NCBI GenBank assembly: GCA_029844215.1
Contig: CM056724.1
Location: 34,448,446 to 34,512,445 of the forward strand
Direction: 5' to 3'
Origin: Przewalskia tangutica
Lineage: Eukaryota > Streptophyta > Magnoliopsida > Solanales > Solanaceae
DNA: 64,000 nucleotides
Both the position numbers and the translations under genes were made by a program. Below the pieces are notes generated by a model that saw only the letters and a program-made list of their open reading frames with translations, did not search any database and was not told the DNA's origin. Positions 1 to 10,342 of this stretch are shown here, one piece after another (the first letter of the stretch is position 1; the number at the start of each line of letters is the position of its first letter).

Positions 1-3000
1 ACCCTAGCCGCTCCCTGCCCTCACCTTCCCCTGCCGAGATTCTCACTGGAGAATCCGGCGAATCTTTCACCAGTACAACTAACAAATCAGCCCCAATATC
101 ACGATAATCATCAACTTGCCTTGAGAAACACATCCAAAATCGTACACGAAATCTTACCTAAAACGAATAAGGAAATCGACACCAAATCAGCAAAAATCAT
201 ACAAAATCAATACCCAAATGGCAGTCCAGAATGGTACCGATTACTTACCAACACTGGAACCCGAATAGAGACTATAAAAGATAGCAACATATACATGAAA
301 AAGGAGGAGAGGGGGAAAAGGGAGAACCCAGCAGATTCACATAAAACAATCGGGAAGCAGAGAAAAATCAGTGGAAATAAATCAAGAAATCAGCCTAAGA
401 ATCAATTCTTTAACGTTAGAAGCAATTCAACACCTCATCGCCTTCAAATCGCATAAGCAATAAACCCTCCGAGTGGATCGACGACTTGATATGCTGTCTC
501 AGTTCGCTGTCCGGAGAATGTAAACCCAAGTTCCTCTTAGTTCATTTTTCATATTGTCGTATTTGTGTGTTAAACCTGCGTTGATTAGCTCGTTCAGATT
601 ATTGGGTTCAGTGATGCATAAATGTGACGTCGGTTACTGTTTAACTTTCTGTTAGCCTATCTCTTTGACTGTCAATACTCAAATCCGCTGGGCTGGGTTC
701 ATCTTTAGCATAATATGATTGGTGCGCTGTTTTAGTACTTGTTTAGCGACGACCATGATATGGGTAATGGGTCTGGGATTCGGTCATGATATTTATTTTA
801 TGTATCTCATATTCAGTGTTAAGCAGAGACAAATTTAAATTCCTCCATGACTTATATAATGTTGTGTCCTGTTTTATATCTTATAACGAGTTGCGCATCT
901 GTGTTTCCCTGTTAGCGTAGTGATAAACTTGTTATTTGCAAGTTCAGGATAAGAAGATGATAATTTTAGAATGGTTGTGTGAGTCCAATATTATGCCTTA
1001 ATAGTCTGTCCATGCTCTATTTACACTTAAGAACGATATGGAAGCATATGGGCACTTGTTGAGTGTTTCTGAGTTCGGTCCAACATGTCTTAAAATGTTA
1101 CTAACTATGCATGTGTTATCTGCACATTTATGTATTTGAGATAGAGTCCCTCATAAGGTTAACCAATCGTATTTGATTTACTTTTTTCTGACTTGTATCA
1201 ATTGTGCACTTGTTTTGTCTGCCTATAATAAGAATGCCGCCATGTTAATATATAAGCTATCAGGCTCCTGTTGCGTTAGGTTAATTTAACTAAGTATGAA
1301 GGATACCTAGCTTGGTTTAGGTAATCCACAAGTTTGCAAAATGTCACATCCAAATGGATTAAATCTTATGCAAAGAGGTTCATTAATTTGATTATAGGTC
1401 TATGGTATGATAACTGAACATAAGAGGTGCCCCTCCCCTGATAGCATATCCGTCCTCTCAAGCTCTTCTGTGTGTCTATTAGTATTTAAGTGATTGTTTG
1501 GTTGAGTCTTCACATCCAGTTTAATCTGTTTTGGATGATAACACTCATCCTAAATGTTGTTTGATAAGCATGTCAATTCTATAAAGATCATTGTTGTGGT
1601 ATCACTATGCTTCACATAGTCTAAATTGGGATCGTACATGTTCAATTCACCTATATGTTAGCATGTTGTTTCTTTACTTAAGATTGAACACGCTGACATG
1701 TAGTACTAGCCTGTACCATCTACATTCCTCTTATTAGAGTGTTTTTATTATCTCATCTCTTATATCTCCTGTATTCATACATGTAGCTTTGTCCCCTATT
1801 TTGACATCAATTTAGTTCTTTTTATGGCCTGTATATGCTTACATCAGCCTCTTCCTCCCATATTTCTTGTGTGAAGGATACAAAGTGTAGATATCTAGAT
1901 ATGTTTAGATGTACACCAAGACTATATCTTGGTATGCTTTTAGATATATCATGCATATACTATGAATGTTTAGTGGTATGTCTATGATTAATGTCGAATG
2001 TGAACTGGTATGTTTCGTGAATCTGCGTCTGGACATGCGCTTTCGAATCTGGACTTGTCTGTTTTCTCCTACCTCTTCCTTTCTTTGTTTGCTAATCCCA
2101 TTGATTTCAAATTGCGGACTGTTTTTCATACGGTGCCAACATTTATCGAGTTTGCCTGACCATTTCTTGGGTTATATGTGTTTGGGCCTGTTGGATTTCC
2201 TCTTTTGACTACCGCTCACACTCAAGGCCCAAAATGCATGTCTTGTTTGTTGTCAATGTGCATACATGTAGGATATGAATACTTGTTACTGGGCCCATCA
2301 CACTTGGGCCGATTTCTCCTAAAATCTGAAAATCATTGTTGAAGCCTGTCCATTTGGTCTGGGCAGCCGAGCAAGAATGTGTGTACATATTTCTTCCATT
2401 TTTGTTTAACAAATGTGTCATGTTTACTTGCATTACTAATATGACTTGGATATGCGCTAATCCTTATCTTTCTTTGTTTTTTTTACATGAAATGCATCGG
2501 AGCGAAACGAAGAGTCTCATGGCAAGACTCATCACAAGCTACAACAAATGAAGACCCGCATCTTATGTGCTTCATCCTCTCCGCATCATAAACTCCAAAC
2601 CATAGGCGAAATGACTTCGCCATTTCTTCAAGTCCTTATTAATTCATATCCTCACCCCATTATTTGTTGTAATTATTTGTCTAACACTACACTACTAGTA
2701 GTACACTTAGAATAGTTAAACTTTGGGCTGTCATTAGAAAATAGTTTGACGCTAGAAATTCACTCTCCTTAAATTAATTATTCTTATGACTAGGTATGCA
2801 TTGCCTAAGCCATACTAAAATGACATAAATATTCACGTAGCTAAAGTGTCACTCGCTATTAAATCCTTAGCATAAGAAATAAATTTCTTCATAAACTTTT
2901 ACTAACATTCATAATTAAAAATTATTTTTGTTAGTCTTTGCATAATAGATATTTTACGTCTTATTTTATAAGTACACATTTCGTCATAATAAGATTTTGC

Positions 3001-3525
3001 ATTATTACAACACATGCATCTTATCTAATACGTTATGAATGCATGTTTTTATCCAAAGCTAACTTTATATTCTAGATAAATCTTATAATTTTATACCTTT
3101 TAAAAAAAACATGCATTACACTCTTAGCATAATAATTCCCTAGGTTTGAACGGACAACCGCAAGTTAGCGGATCCTTTAGGGTGCCTAACCCCTTCCCTT
3201 TAGGATAATAAAGAGTCCTTACCCAGAATCTCATTAAGTTTAGCAGACCATAAAATGGATTTAATGTCGACTTTAACATAGTTAACATTTAGGTGTCCTA
3301 ATTCACTCAAACTAATTAGGTGGCGACTCCGCGAACCCTTTTAGCACTTAGCACATTTTTAAACTTTAACATCCTTAGCACCCTACTTTGACCTTTTAGC
3401 ACCCCTTAGCACTTCTAGCACCCTTTTTAGCATTCTATTTTGCACTTTTAGCATTTTTATTTTATTTTCAAAATGTTTATTAAAACGGAATTTTTATAAT
3501 GTCGCGGTCGGAAGAGGGCGCGACA
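1..3525 (+). repeat. Tat/Ogre-like LTR (family A), 3' part, left end outside window
   Basis: The right end reads GGGCGCGACA and is followed by ATTAT. The uninterrupted sister LTR has ATTAT at the same point (10685-10689), so this LTR inserted into the 5' LTR of the Tat-like element. It aligns along much of its length with the reverse complement of 20496-24054: the TATA region near 273, the CTCAGTTCGCT stretch near 500, the 2455-2700 segment and the terminal module at 3138-3345. By that comparison roughly the first 500 bp are missing to the left. It could be a solo LTR or the right LTR of a longer element; the left side is not visible. Open frames inside it are not genes. Confidence 0.85.
273..280 (+). 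promoter_or_regulatory. LTR TATA box (family A)
   Basis: TATAAAAG lies at the position equivalent to TATATAAA in the minus-strand sister LTR (23274-23281). It is the probable core promoter of the LTR. Confidence 0.55.
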
Positions 3526-4992
3526 ATTATGTATGTTCGTTTGGACTGATTCTTTTGGCTTTGGTTCGGCTTTATGTTCGATCTGTTGCATACTGTTGTT
3601 GTGGACTGATTTGGTTCTATTTTTAGATAACTCGCCGGAGTTTTGAAAACTTCGGCGACTGCGGTTGGTTTCTTGTTGAGAGTTTTGTTGGCTGTTGCTG
3701 GTGGATGGTTTGATTTTTCTGATTTCTTGGTCTGTTGTTGGTGTTGGTTGGACTGATTTTGCATTTTATATATCACCGAGAGTTCTAAAAAACTCCGGCG
3801 ACCTGTGTTGGTCTTATTTTTGTGGTTATCTGTAGTCGTGATCTTTGTTGGACTGATTTCGCTGATTTTACATTCGCCCGGAGTTTTTGAAAAACTCCGG
3901 CGATGTTTTGGAATTTCCGGCGATGTGGTGTATCTGCTCGTACTGTTTTGACCGTCTTGTGCCTTTTGGTTGTTTGATCACCGGTTTACTACCGTGTCGA
4001 CTTGTTTTTTTTTTGGCAAATCAATGGACTGATTTCTTTGTTGCTTTTGCCGGATCTGATTTGAACAATTTGTTACACTTAGTGAAAGTCTCACTGATTT
4101 TGAACATGATACTACACTTGAATGGCCAATGAAAAAGTTATCCGTCGATTTTAGAGGCCTCCACAGTTGCAAAGACGGAAAATAAAATAAAATGAAGTTT
4201 TCTGGGCAATGATGATTTCTTCCACTTACATCGGATAACCAACATGCGCTGGCAGGGCGAATTCTCGCAGCCGCACTTGTTTAGGCTGTCCCATTTTATT
4301 TTATATATCTGAGCCCTCCGCATTTAAAACTATTACTGTTTTGGCGCGGATCTGAAGGTTTTTATTTATTTTATTGTTTCTAACAAAATTGGCCGATGAA
4401 GGAATCTCCGTCTGATTTCCAAGGCCTCCCCTGTACAAAAGACGGATTTATTTTTGGCTTTACTTATTAATTCTTGCTATTACTTTAAAAATTATTTATT
4501 TTATTACTAACACTCTTACTAAGTGTTTATGCAGGTACCCGGAGATCATCTTGTGCAGAAGGCTTAAAAAAGGCTAAAAGATGTCCCGGAGTTTTATCTT
4601 ATGTCGCATTTAATTTTAGTTTTATTATTCTGTATTGCATTTTATTTAATTATAAATTATGTAAAAATGCTTAGAATAGGTAGAATAAAAGCGAATATAT
4701 AATTAACCTAGGTTTGAACGAATAACCGCAAGTTAGCGAATCTTAAAGGATGTCTAACCCCTTCCCTTTAGGATAATAAAGAACTCTGATCCAAAATCTC
4801 ACTAATTTCGCAGACCATTAAATGGAGATTAATTACAATATTTTTATTGCAATAAATCAAGTGTCATAATTCACTTAATTAATTAGGTGGCGACTCCTCA
4901 AAATTAGCATTATTGCTCCATCCAGGGAACCGCACCAAAGAGCAACGTTGCGGATACCGTTCAGACCCCGGAGGTCAAAAACGGGCGCGATA
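3526..4992 (+). repeat. 5' LTR of Tat-like element, segment right of the nested insertion
   Basis: It is nearly identical to 10685-12149, the 3' LTR, over about 1.46 kb. It ends GGGCGCGATA, an altered form of the usual ACA terminus, two bases before the primer site. The segment equivalent to 9645-10684 must lie left of the nested family-A LTR, outside the window. Confidence 0.88.
3876..3902 (+). repeat. Near-perfect hairpin CCGGAG-T/A-CTCCGG in LTR leader
   Basis: CCGGAGTTTTT and AAAAACTCCGG are complementary arms around one base. Related hairpins occur at 3631-3658 and 3772-3800, and at the matching 3' LTR sites 10791-10817, 10936-10960 and 11036-11062. A fourth type occurs at 10320-10342. 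Confidence 0.8.
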
Positions 4993-4995
4993 GCA

Positions 4996-5013
4996 TGACG
5001 ACTCTGCTGGGGA
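4996..5013 (+). other. Primer binding site of the Tat-like element
   Basis: TGACGACTCTGCTGGGGA sits two bases after the LTR end. It differs by one base from the TGGCGACTCTGCTGGGGA primer site typical of Ogre/Tat elements, which is attributed to tRNA-Arg (established knowledge). It fixes the LTR boundary and the plus orientation. Confidence 0.85.
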
Positions 5014-6302
5014 TAATCAGGTTCTTGACCATAGCAAACCTAGGTTTATTATTGCTTGGCTTTATTTTTATTTGTTTTAAATGACTTAAAATTGCTTGCT
5101 TTAATCTTGTATGCTTAGCTGTTTTAATTGTTATTTGCTTTTACTGTTTTCCTTAAACTGACATTCCGCTCATATTTCTTTCACTGTGGAAAATCCACAC
5201 TATCACACACTACATGCGAGGTGCGCTGGGTGCATCAGCAAAATTCTTTCTTCAAAACCCAAATTTAGGAGAGTTGGTAATATACGTGGAGTGTCCGGTC
5301 TAACCGGTGGCCGCGTAGCCTTCTCACTCGAGTTGTCCGCTCGGGAACCTTGCGTCTAGTAAGCCAAATCTTAGAAAGCTTAAGATAGAGCTATACCAGC
5401 TTTTTTATTAAGTCATGCATGCATAAACCTTAGGTGGGTTAATCCTTGGTATTAACGCCACAATTAGAAATCCATCAAACTTGTCGACGGGTTTCACAAC
5501 CCAACGACCCATTAAGCATACTATGTGTAGCGTGACGATGATAGACGGATCCAAGCCTGGTCATGACACACCGAAATTGGAAAAAGTGCACCGTCATTTG
5601 GTCGCCATTTCCAACAAAACATTGCAGTTTAACGGCTTGGACATATTTATCATAATATCGCATATTTGGCGTTTAGGACGACCTCTGGCATAAGAGAGGT
5701 CCCATGCATATTAGGCGCGCGCTTGATTTGCATGTTTTTGTTTACTATTGTTGTCGCTAGCAATTCTGTACATATTATTTAATGCAATAATTACCCTTTT
5801 AACCCCTGTACATATCATGCTTGTAATTCCGGCCACGAGCATTTGTATTTTTGCACTTTTTGTTGTCACATTGCAATCAGGACTTCTACTGCATAAATTG
5901 CTCTCGAACAACGTGATTTGGACTTTGTGAAGCATCAACCACCAGTCCGGTCGAACCAAGCAGGGGAGTCTTTGACTATATTGTCACGCCCTTACATTTT
6001 ACTATTTTTATGGCTTGACTACTCTCACCCATTTGTCATATCTTTTGCAGGAAAACCGTCATCGCAAATAGTCGAGGGCGGCCGGAAGAAAATAAAAAAA
6101 AGGAAGAAAAAGAAAAGAAAAAAATCATCACAAGAATGAGCTGGAGTTATGTTGACGGAAAGAAGTCAACTTATACCAGATTCAACGAAGCATCGCTCTG
6201 GGTCCTATATTTTGTATCGTTGTACATATTTGCAAATTCAATTGATATGTCTAGTATTGATTACATAATTCTTTATCATGCATTTTACAACATAATCTTC
6301 CC

Positions 6303-6350
6303 GAACTACGCGTTTCTGATTCTCACCATACGGTGTGATACGTAGGCAAC
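6303..6350 (+). repeat. Stem-loop unit 1 (CTACG...CGTAGGC)
   Basis: GAACTACG and ATACGTAGGC flank an inner imperfect hairpin with arms CACC/GGTG. Units 2-4 lie at 6656-6700, 8071-8115 and 8176-8220, with different but still complementary inner arms. Confidence 0.75.
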
Positions 6351-6655
6351 CCATCTAGGGTTCGACCACCACATAAAAAAGAAAAAAGAAAAAAAAGAGG
6401 GAGACATATTTGGTTCACTCATTCATTGCATTTATCCAATCACGGACATTCATTATTGTATTTCAATCATTCTATCACATACATTCATTCATGCATTTCA
6501 TTCACTCAATCACAGCCATTCATTTTTCCATTACATTCCTTTTACTTTGCATTAGTTTTATATTGAACAATCATTTGTTTTGCACAGCTTTTACTTTTGC
6601 ATTTCTTTCATGAATGAATTCTTTTTAAAGCATACGTTTTATAACATATCTGAAC

Positions 6656-6700
6656 GAACTACGCACACCTGATTCTCGTCAAAGATGAGATACGTAGGCA
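6656..6700 (+). repeat. Stem-loop unit 2
   Basis: The outer arms CTACG/CGTAG are kept. The inner arms are built from ATTCTC and GAGAT. Confidence 0.75.
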
Positions 6701-8070
6701 GCCCTATTCAGGTTCGGTACCATTTATTCAAAAATACAAAAATAACTTATTCAAAAAGCATAAAATATCTTTTAAAAAAAGAAAAAAAAAAAAAAAAAAA
6801 AGCTCTTTTAAGTGTCATTGTTTGATTTGGTTGATACCAACATAGTTAGGAGTGTGCATAGAAAGACCGAGTAATAATCAGTATGGGTTGACTTCGTGGT
6901 AAACCATAGATTCTTTTGGTACCTCTCACGCACACCTGTAATGACATTCTTACATGCTTTTAAGATTAGAACGAAACCAACCCCATTGTTTCATGTGCAT
7001 TGTGTGGTGAGTTTTAGAATAACTTCAATTGCATTGCATTGCGATCTAGAACTTGGCCCGAATGTTTGTTGAGGCAAAATCCTGAGTAACACTCGGTGTA
7101 GGAAATGACCGTAGGCTTTCTTTGACCCGTTTGAACCTTTTCAGCCTACCAAATAACATTATCTGTAGTACACCCCTTTGAGCCTAAAGCCTATTCTTTT
7201 GACAATCGCATATTAAACATATACCCTTTCTGAGTGCGTACGCATTATCCCTCTCTTGGCCCGACCTCTTTGAGCGCTTTGGAAATGTGCAAGTGGCTGA
7301 CAAAATTCGGCGTCGAAGTTTGCAAAGACAAAAATTGTCAAAGTCCCAAAAGGGAAAAGAAAACACAAATGACGACTTCACAAAGAAGAAATCAAAAGCC
7401 CCGACATTATAAAAAATGAATGAAATGAGAAGAAAATTTTGGAAAAAGCGGGCTCCAAACGAAAGATTCAAAAGGAAGTCGATGTAAAAAGCGGGACAAA
7501 AAAAAAAGAAAGCGGTCGATTAAAGCACACAAATATCAAGCACGGGCGTAGTCCAACGCTCGAGGAAGGATTAGTCACTTTTTACCCAAATGATATATAT
7601 CCCTTTCCCCAAGCCTACATTACAAGCCCGTGACAAGCCCTACATGATCTTATACTGAGGGTTCTCACATTAGTGGATACTTACATGACGGCCAAGCCTA
7701 TGGTATCACAATTGCATGCATCGAACATCCTTTTGAGTGTGAGCGTACTTCTCTAAACGTCCCAAAATTCAAAATACTGGAATATATGTGAGAAATGAGA
7801 CTTTCTTTTCAGTAAGGGCATTTGAAACGTGAGATTATGTGTAGTTCGAAACCTTGGCTGCAAGCAAGTGTGTCGATACTTAGGTGTCTGAGGTACCACT
7901 TGAAACTATAGGAATTACCCATAAGTCAGTCTTGGTTAGACTGGAAGCGAATAACGGAATTCCTAAGCACAATACTAATTGTTGATATCAACTGAAATCA
8001 GAGCGTGATGCTGTCTTTTCACTTTTCAAAAAAAAAAATGCATATATAAAAATCCTTATTTTTACATCAT

Positions 8071-8115
8071 GAACTACGCCTTGACCTGATTCCCTCGACG
8101 GAATACGTAGGCGAC
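8071..8115 (+). repeat. Stem-loop unit 3
   Basis: The outer arms are CTACG/CGTAG, and the inner arms ATTCC/GGAAT are perfectly complementary. Units 3 and 4 are part of a roughly 103-bp tandem duplication that includes AAAATCCTTATT. Confidence 0.78.
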
Positions 8116-8175
8116 CACATTGGCTTCGGTCCACATTGTTTAAAATCCCATAAAAATCCTTATTCTTTGCATAAC

Positions 8176-8220
8176 GAACTACGTCTTGACCTGATTCCCT
8201 CAGCAGGATACGTAGGCGGC
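8176..8220 (+). repeat. Stem-loop unit 4
   Basis: The outer arms CTACGT/ACGTAG are a perfect six-base match. The inner arms are ATTCC/GGAT with one bulge. Confidence 0.78.
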
Positions 8221-8359
8221 CTAAATCGGCTTCGGTCACACCATTAAATATCTTCTCATTGGCTCGTGTGCGACAAAATGCATTTGATTATTCTGAAAAG
8301 AGATAGGAGCAATTTCCGCCAGGGTTAAGTCCGTGCAGAGACTAGCAAGCAGCAAACAT

Positions 8360-8520
8360 TCGCAAAGATCCAAAGAAGTCCGCAGTGTGGCTACATCGAA
8401 TCGATCAACAACATTCAGAAGCATTTGCAAAGATCCAAAGAAGTTCGCAGAGACTACATCAAGAATCGCAGATTCGAAGCATTCACAAAGATCCAGCAAG
8501 TCCGCACATAGACTGCATCA
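8360..8520 (+). repeat. Tandem repeat, about 57-66 bp, three units
   Basis: CAAAGATCCA recurs near 8362, 8428 and 8485, followed by variants of GTCCGCA. Long open frames over this stretch are by-products of the repeat. Confidence 0.7.
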
Positions 8521-8774
8521 GCACTCGCATCATTCATCAAGCACACAACATTCAACACATCCGTGCAAGGACGAAATCTCAGTATTTGCAACATCACATC
8601 AATACAACCGCCATCACGTTGCTTATAAATTCAGGCGTTATCATTTTTGCCTTAACAGATCTTCATATCAGCAAAGGCGGGAGCACAACAATAAGCCCAT
8701 GCAGGTTACAAACGCACAACGTCTATGCAATGACGTTATCTTAACCCAGGCGAGTCACAAATCAGGTACGTCCA

Positions 8775-9200
8775 TACAATGACACCATCTCATTGTAAGT
8801 CTATGCAACGGCTTCATCTATATTTCGTCTATACAACGACGAGCATCTGCATCGCGTCCATGCAATGAGGTCATTTCATGTGAGCCTATGCAACGACGAG
8901 CATCTGCATCACGTCTATGCAACGACGCCCTTTCATCTAAGCCTGTGCAACGGTTCCACCTATGTTTCGTCTATACAACGACGAGCATCTGCATCGCGTC
9001 TATGCAACGACGCTATTTCATTGTAAGCCTATGCAACGGCTCCATCTATGCTTCGTCTATGTAATGACGAACATCTGCATCGCGTCTATGCAACGACGCC
9101 ATTTCATGTAAGCCCATGCAACAGCTTCATCTATGTTTCGTCTATGCAACGACGATCATCTGCATCGCGTCCATGTAATGACGCCATCAGCATCTATAAA
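8775..9200 (+). repeat. Tandem repeat, about 85 bp, five units
   Basis: The core GACGAGCATCTGCATC or a variant recurs near 8841, 8898, 8983, 9069 and 9154, and each is followed by GCGTC(T/C)ATGCAA. The last three intervals are 85-86 bp. Confidence 0.8.
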
Positions 9201-9235
9201 CACCATGTCTTTTCCAGCACCACATCACCTTGCAA

Positions 9236-9510
9236 TCCAGTGTCAATCATACTTCGACACTGGGACAAATTTTGAATTAGTGTCGGCATTGTCTTTAATT
9301 TTGCAGCATCACAGCAGCCCAGTGTCATCATGATTCGACACTAGGACAATTTTGAATCGGCGTCCACCTGCTATTATTTTCTAGCATCGCAGCAACCCAG
9401 TGTCATCATGATTCGACACTGGGACAATTTTGAATCGGCGTCTGCCTGCTTTAATTTTCTAGCATCGCAGCAACCCAGTGTCATCATAATTCGACACTGG
9501 GACAAAATTT
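9236..9510 (+). repeat. 78-bp tandem repeat, each unit with a 9-bp hairpin
   Basis: Four units start at 9236, 9318, 9396 and 9474. Each carries CCCAGTGTC and GACACTGGG (perfectly complementary in units 3 and 4) around a loop of 10 bases. Unit 2 has CTAGG in place of CTGGG. The array ends about 120 bp before the polypurine tract. Confidence 0.88.
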
Positions 9511-9630
9511 TGAATTAGTATCAGCTTTTGTCCATTCTTTTTCTTGATCTTTGTTTTAATTCTGACGATGGGAACAAAATTGGCTACAAGTCAACGTCTT
9601 TGTCCGAAAACTCTTTCATCGTCTTCGGTC

Positions 9631-9644
9631 AAAGAGGGACAAAC
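9631..9644 (+). other. Polypurine tract of the Tat-like element
   Basis: AAAGAGGGACAAAC directly precedes the LTR start TGTTGACACC. This purine-rich junction is the expected plus-strand priming site and fixes the 3' LTR start. Confidence 0.8.
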
Positions 9645-10193
9645 TGTTGACACCCAATTTTGACCCATCTTTTAGTCATTTCTTGCAATTTTAAGCATTT
9701 TAGGACACCTCGTTTTAATCAATATTATTTGGCATTTTTGTATATTTTTTACCTAACATTCTATGTTGTTTTATTTTTTGTAAATTGGCATCATGTTTTT
9801 ACTTTAATTAGGTATTAAACATTTTCAAATATTATGTTATTATTGTTGCGCGATCATTTTATTTTACTAATTTTGCATCTCTTTAAATAATTAATTGACA
9901 TCCCGTCTTTACTTTTAATTAGGCATTAAATATTTGTTAAATATTGTATTTTTATTATTATTGCATCGGCATTTGCATTTTAATAATTTTGCATCTTTTA
10001 AATAATTGTTTTTCTTTAAATAACGAACCCGTTTTGCATTTTTGTCAAAATCAGTCCAGTCCGAGGCACAACCTGGATGAGTCCAATTCGCCGAAAACCA
10101 AAGCCCAAACTGAGACCCAAAAATGAGGCCCAGTACACCTTTCATCTTTTCCCTCCAATACCCAATACCCAAACCCTAAACCTAATCCCACAC

Positions 10194-10201
10194 TATAAAA
10201 T
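10194..10201 (+). promoter_or_regulatory. LTR TATA box (Tat-like)
   Basis: TATAAAAT lies about 550 bp into the LTR, upstream of the CT-rich leader. It is the probable promoter. Confidence 0.5.
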
Positions 10202-10319
10202 AAACACTCTACCCATCATAAAAGGGGCAGCCGCACGAAATCACCATCAGCAACCCTAAAATCCCCCCCTGCAGATTTTGTTGGACTCTTTCTCAAACCT
10301 TCCCGTCGCCGCCGCCCTT

Positions 10320-10342
10320 CGCCGGAGCTCCAAACTCCGGCG
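10320..10342 (+). repeat. Leader hairpin CGCCGGAG/CTCCGGCG
   Basis: Eight-base perfect arms flank a seven-base loop. It is the first of four hairpins with the same arm sequence in this LTR; the others are at 10791, 10936 and 11036. Confidence 0.8.

Larger units (their letters stand above)
4993..9644 (+). mobile_element. Internal region of a non-coding Tat-like derivative
   Basis: About 4.65 kb lie between the primer site and the polypurine tract. I see no gag, protease, RT, RNase H or integrase motif in any frame, and the open frames here are short and mostly from repeats. The region holds a leader (about 5010-6300), four stem-loop units of the CTACG/CGTAG type (6303-8220), A-rich runs (6080-6125, 6370-6395, 6770-6802), and three sets of tandem repeats (8360-9510). 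This is the layout of a large non-autonomous derivative (LARD-like) that would need proteins from a relative. Confidence 0.8.

Noticed and set aside
8333..8782. 149-codon open frame
   Set aside because: It arises from 57-66-bp repeats and low-complexity sequence in a non-coding element.
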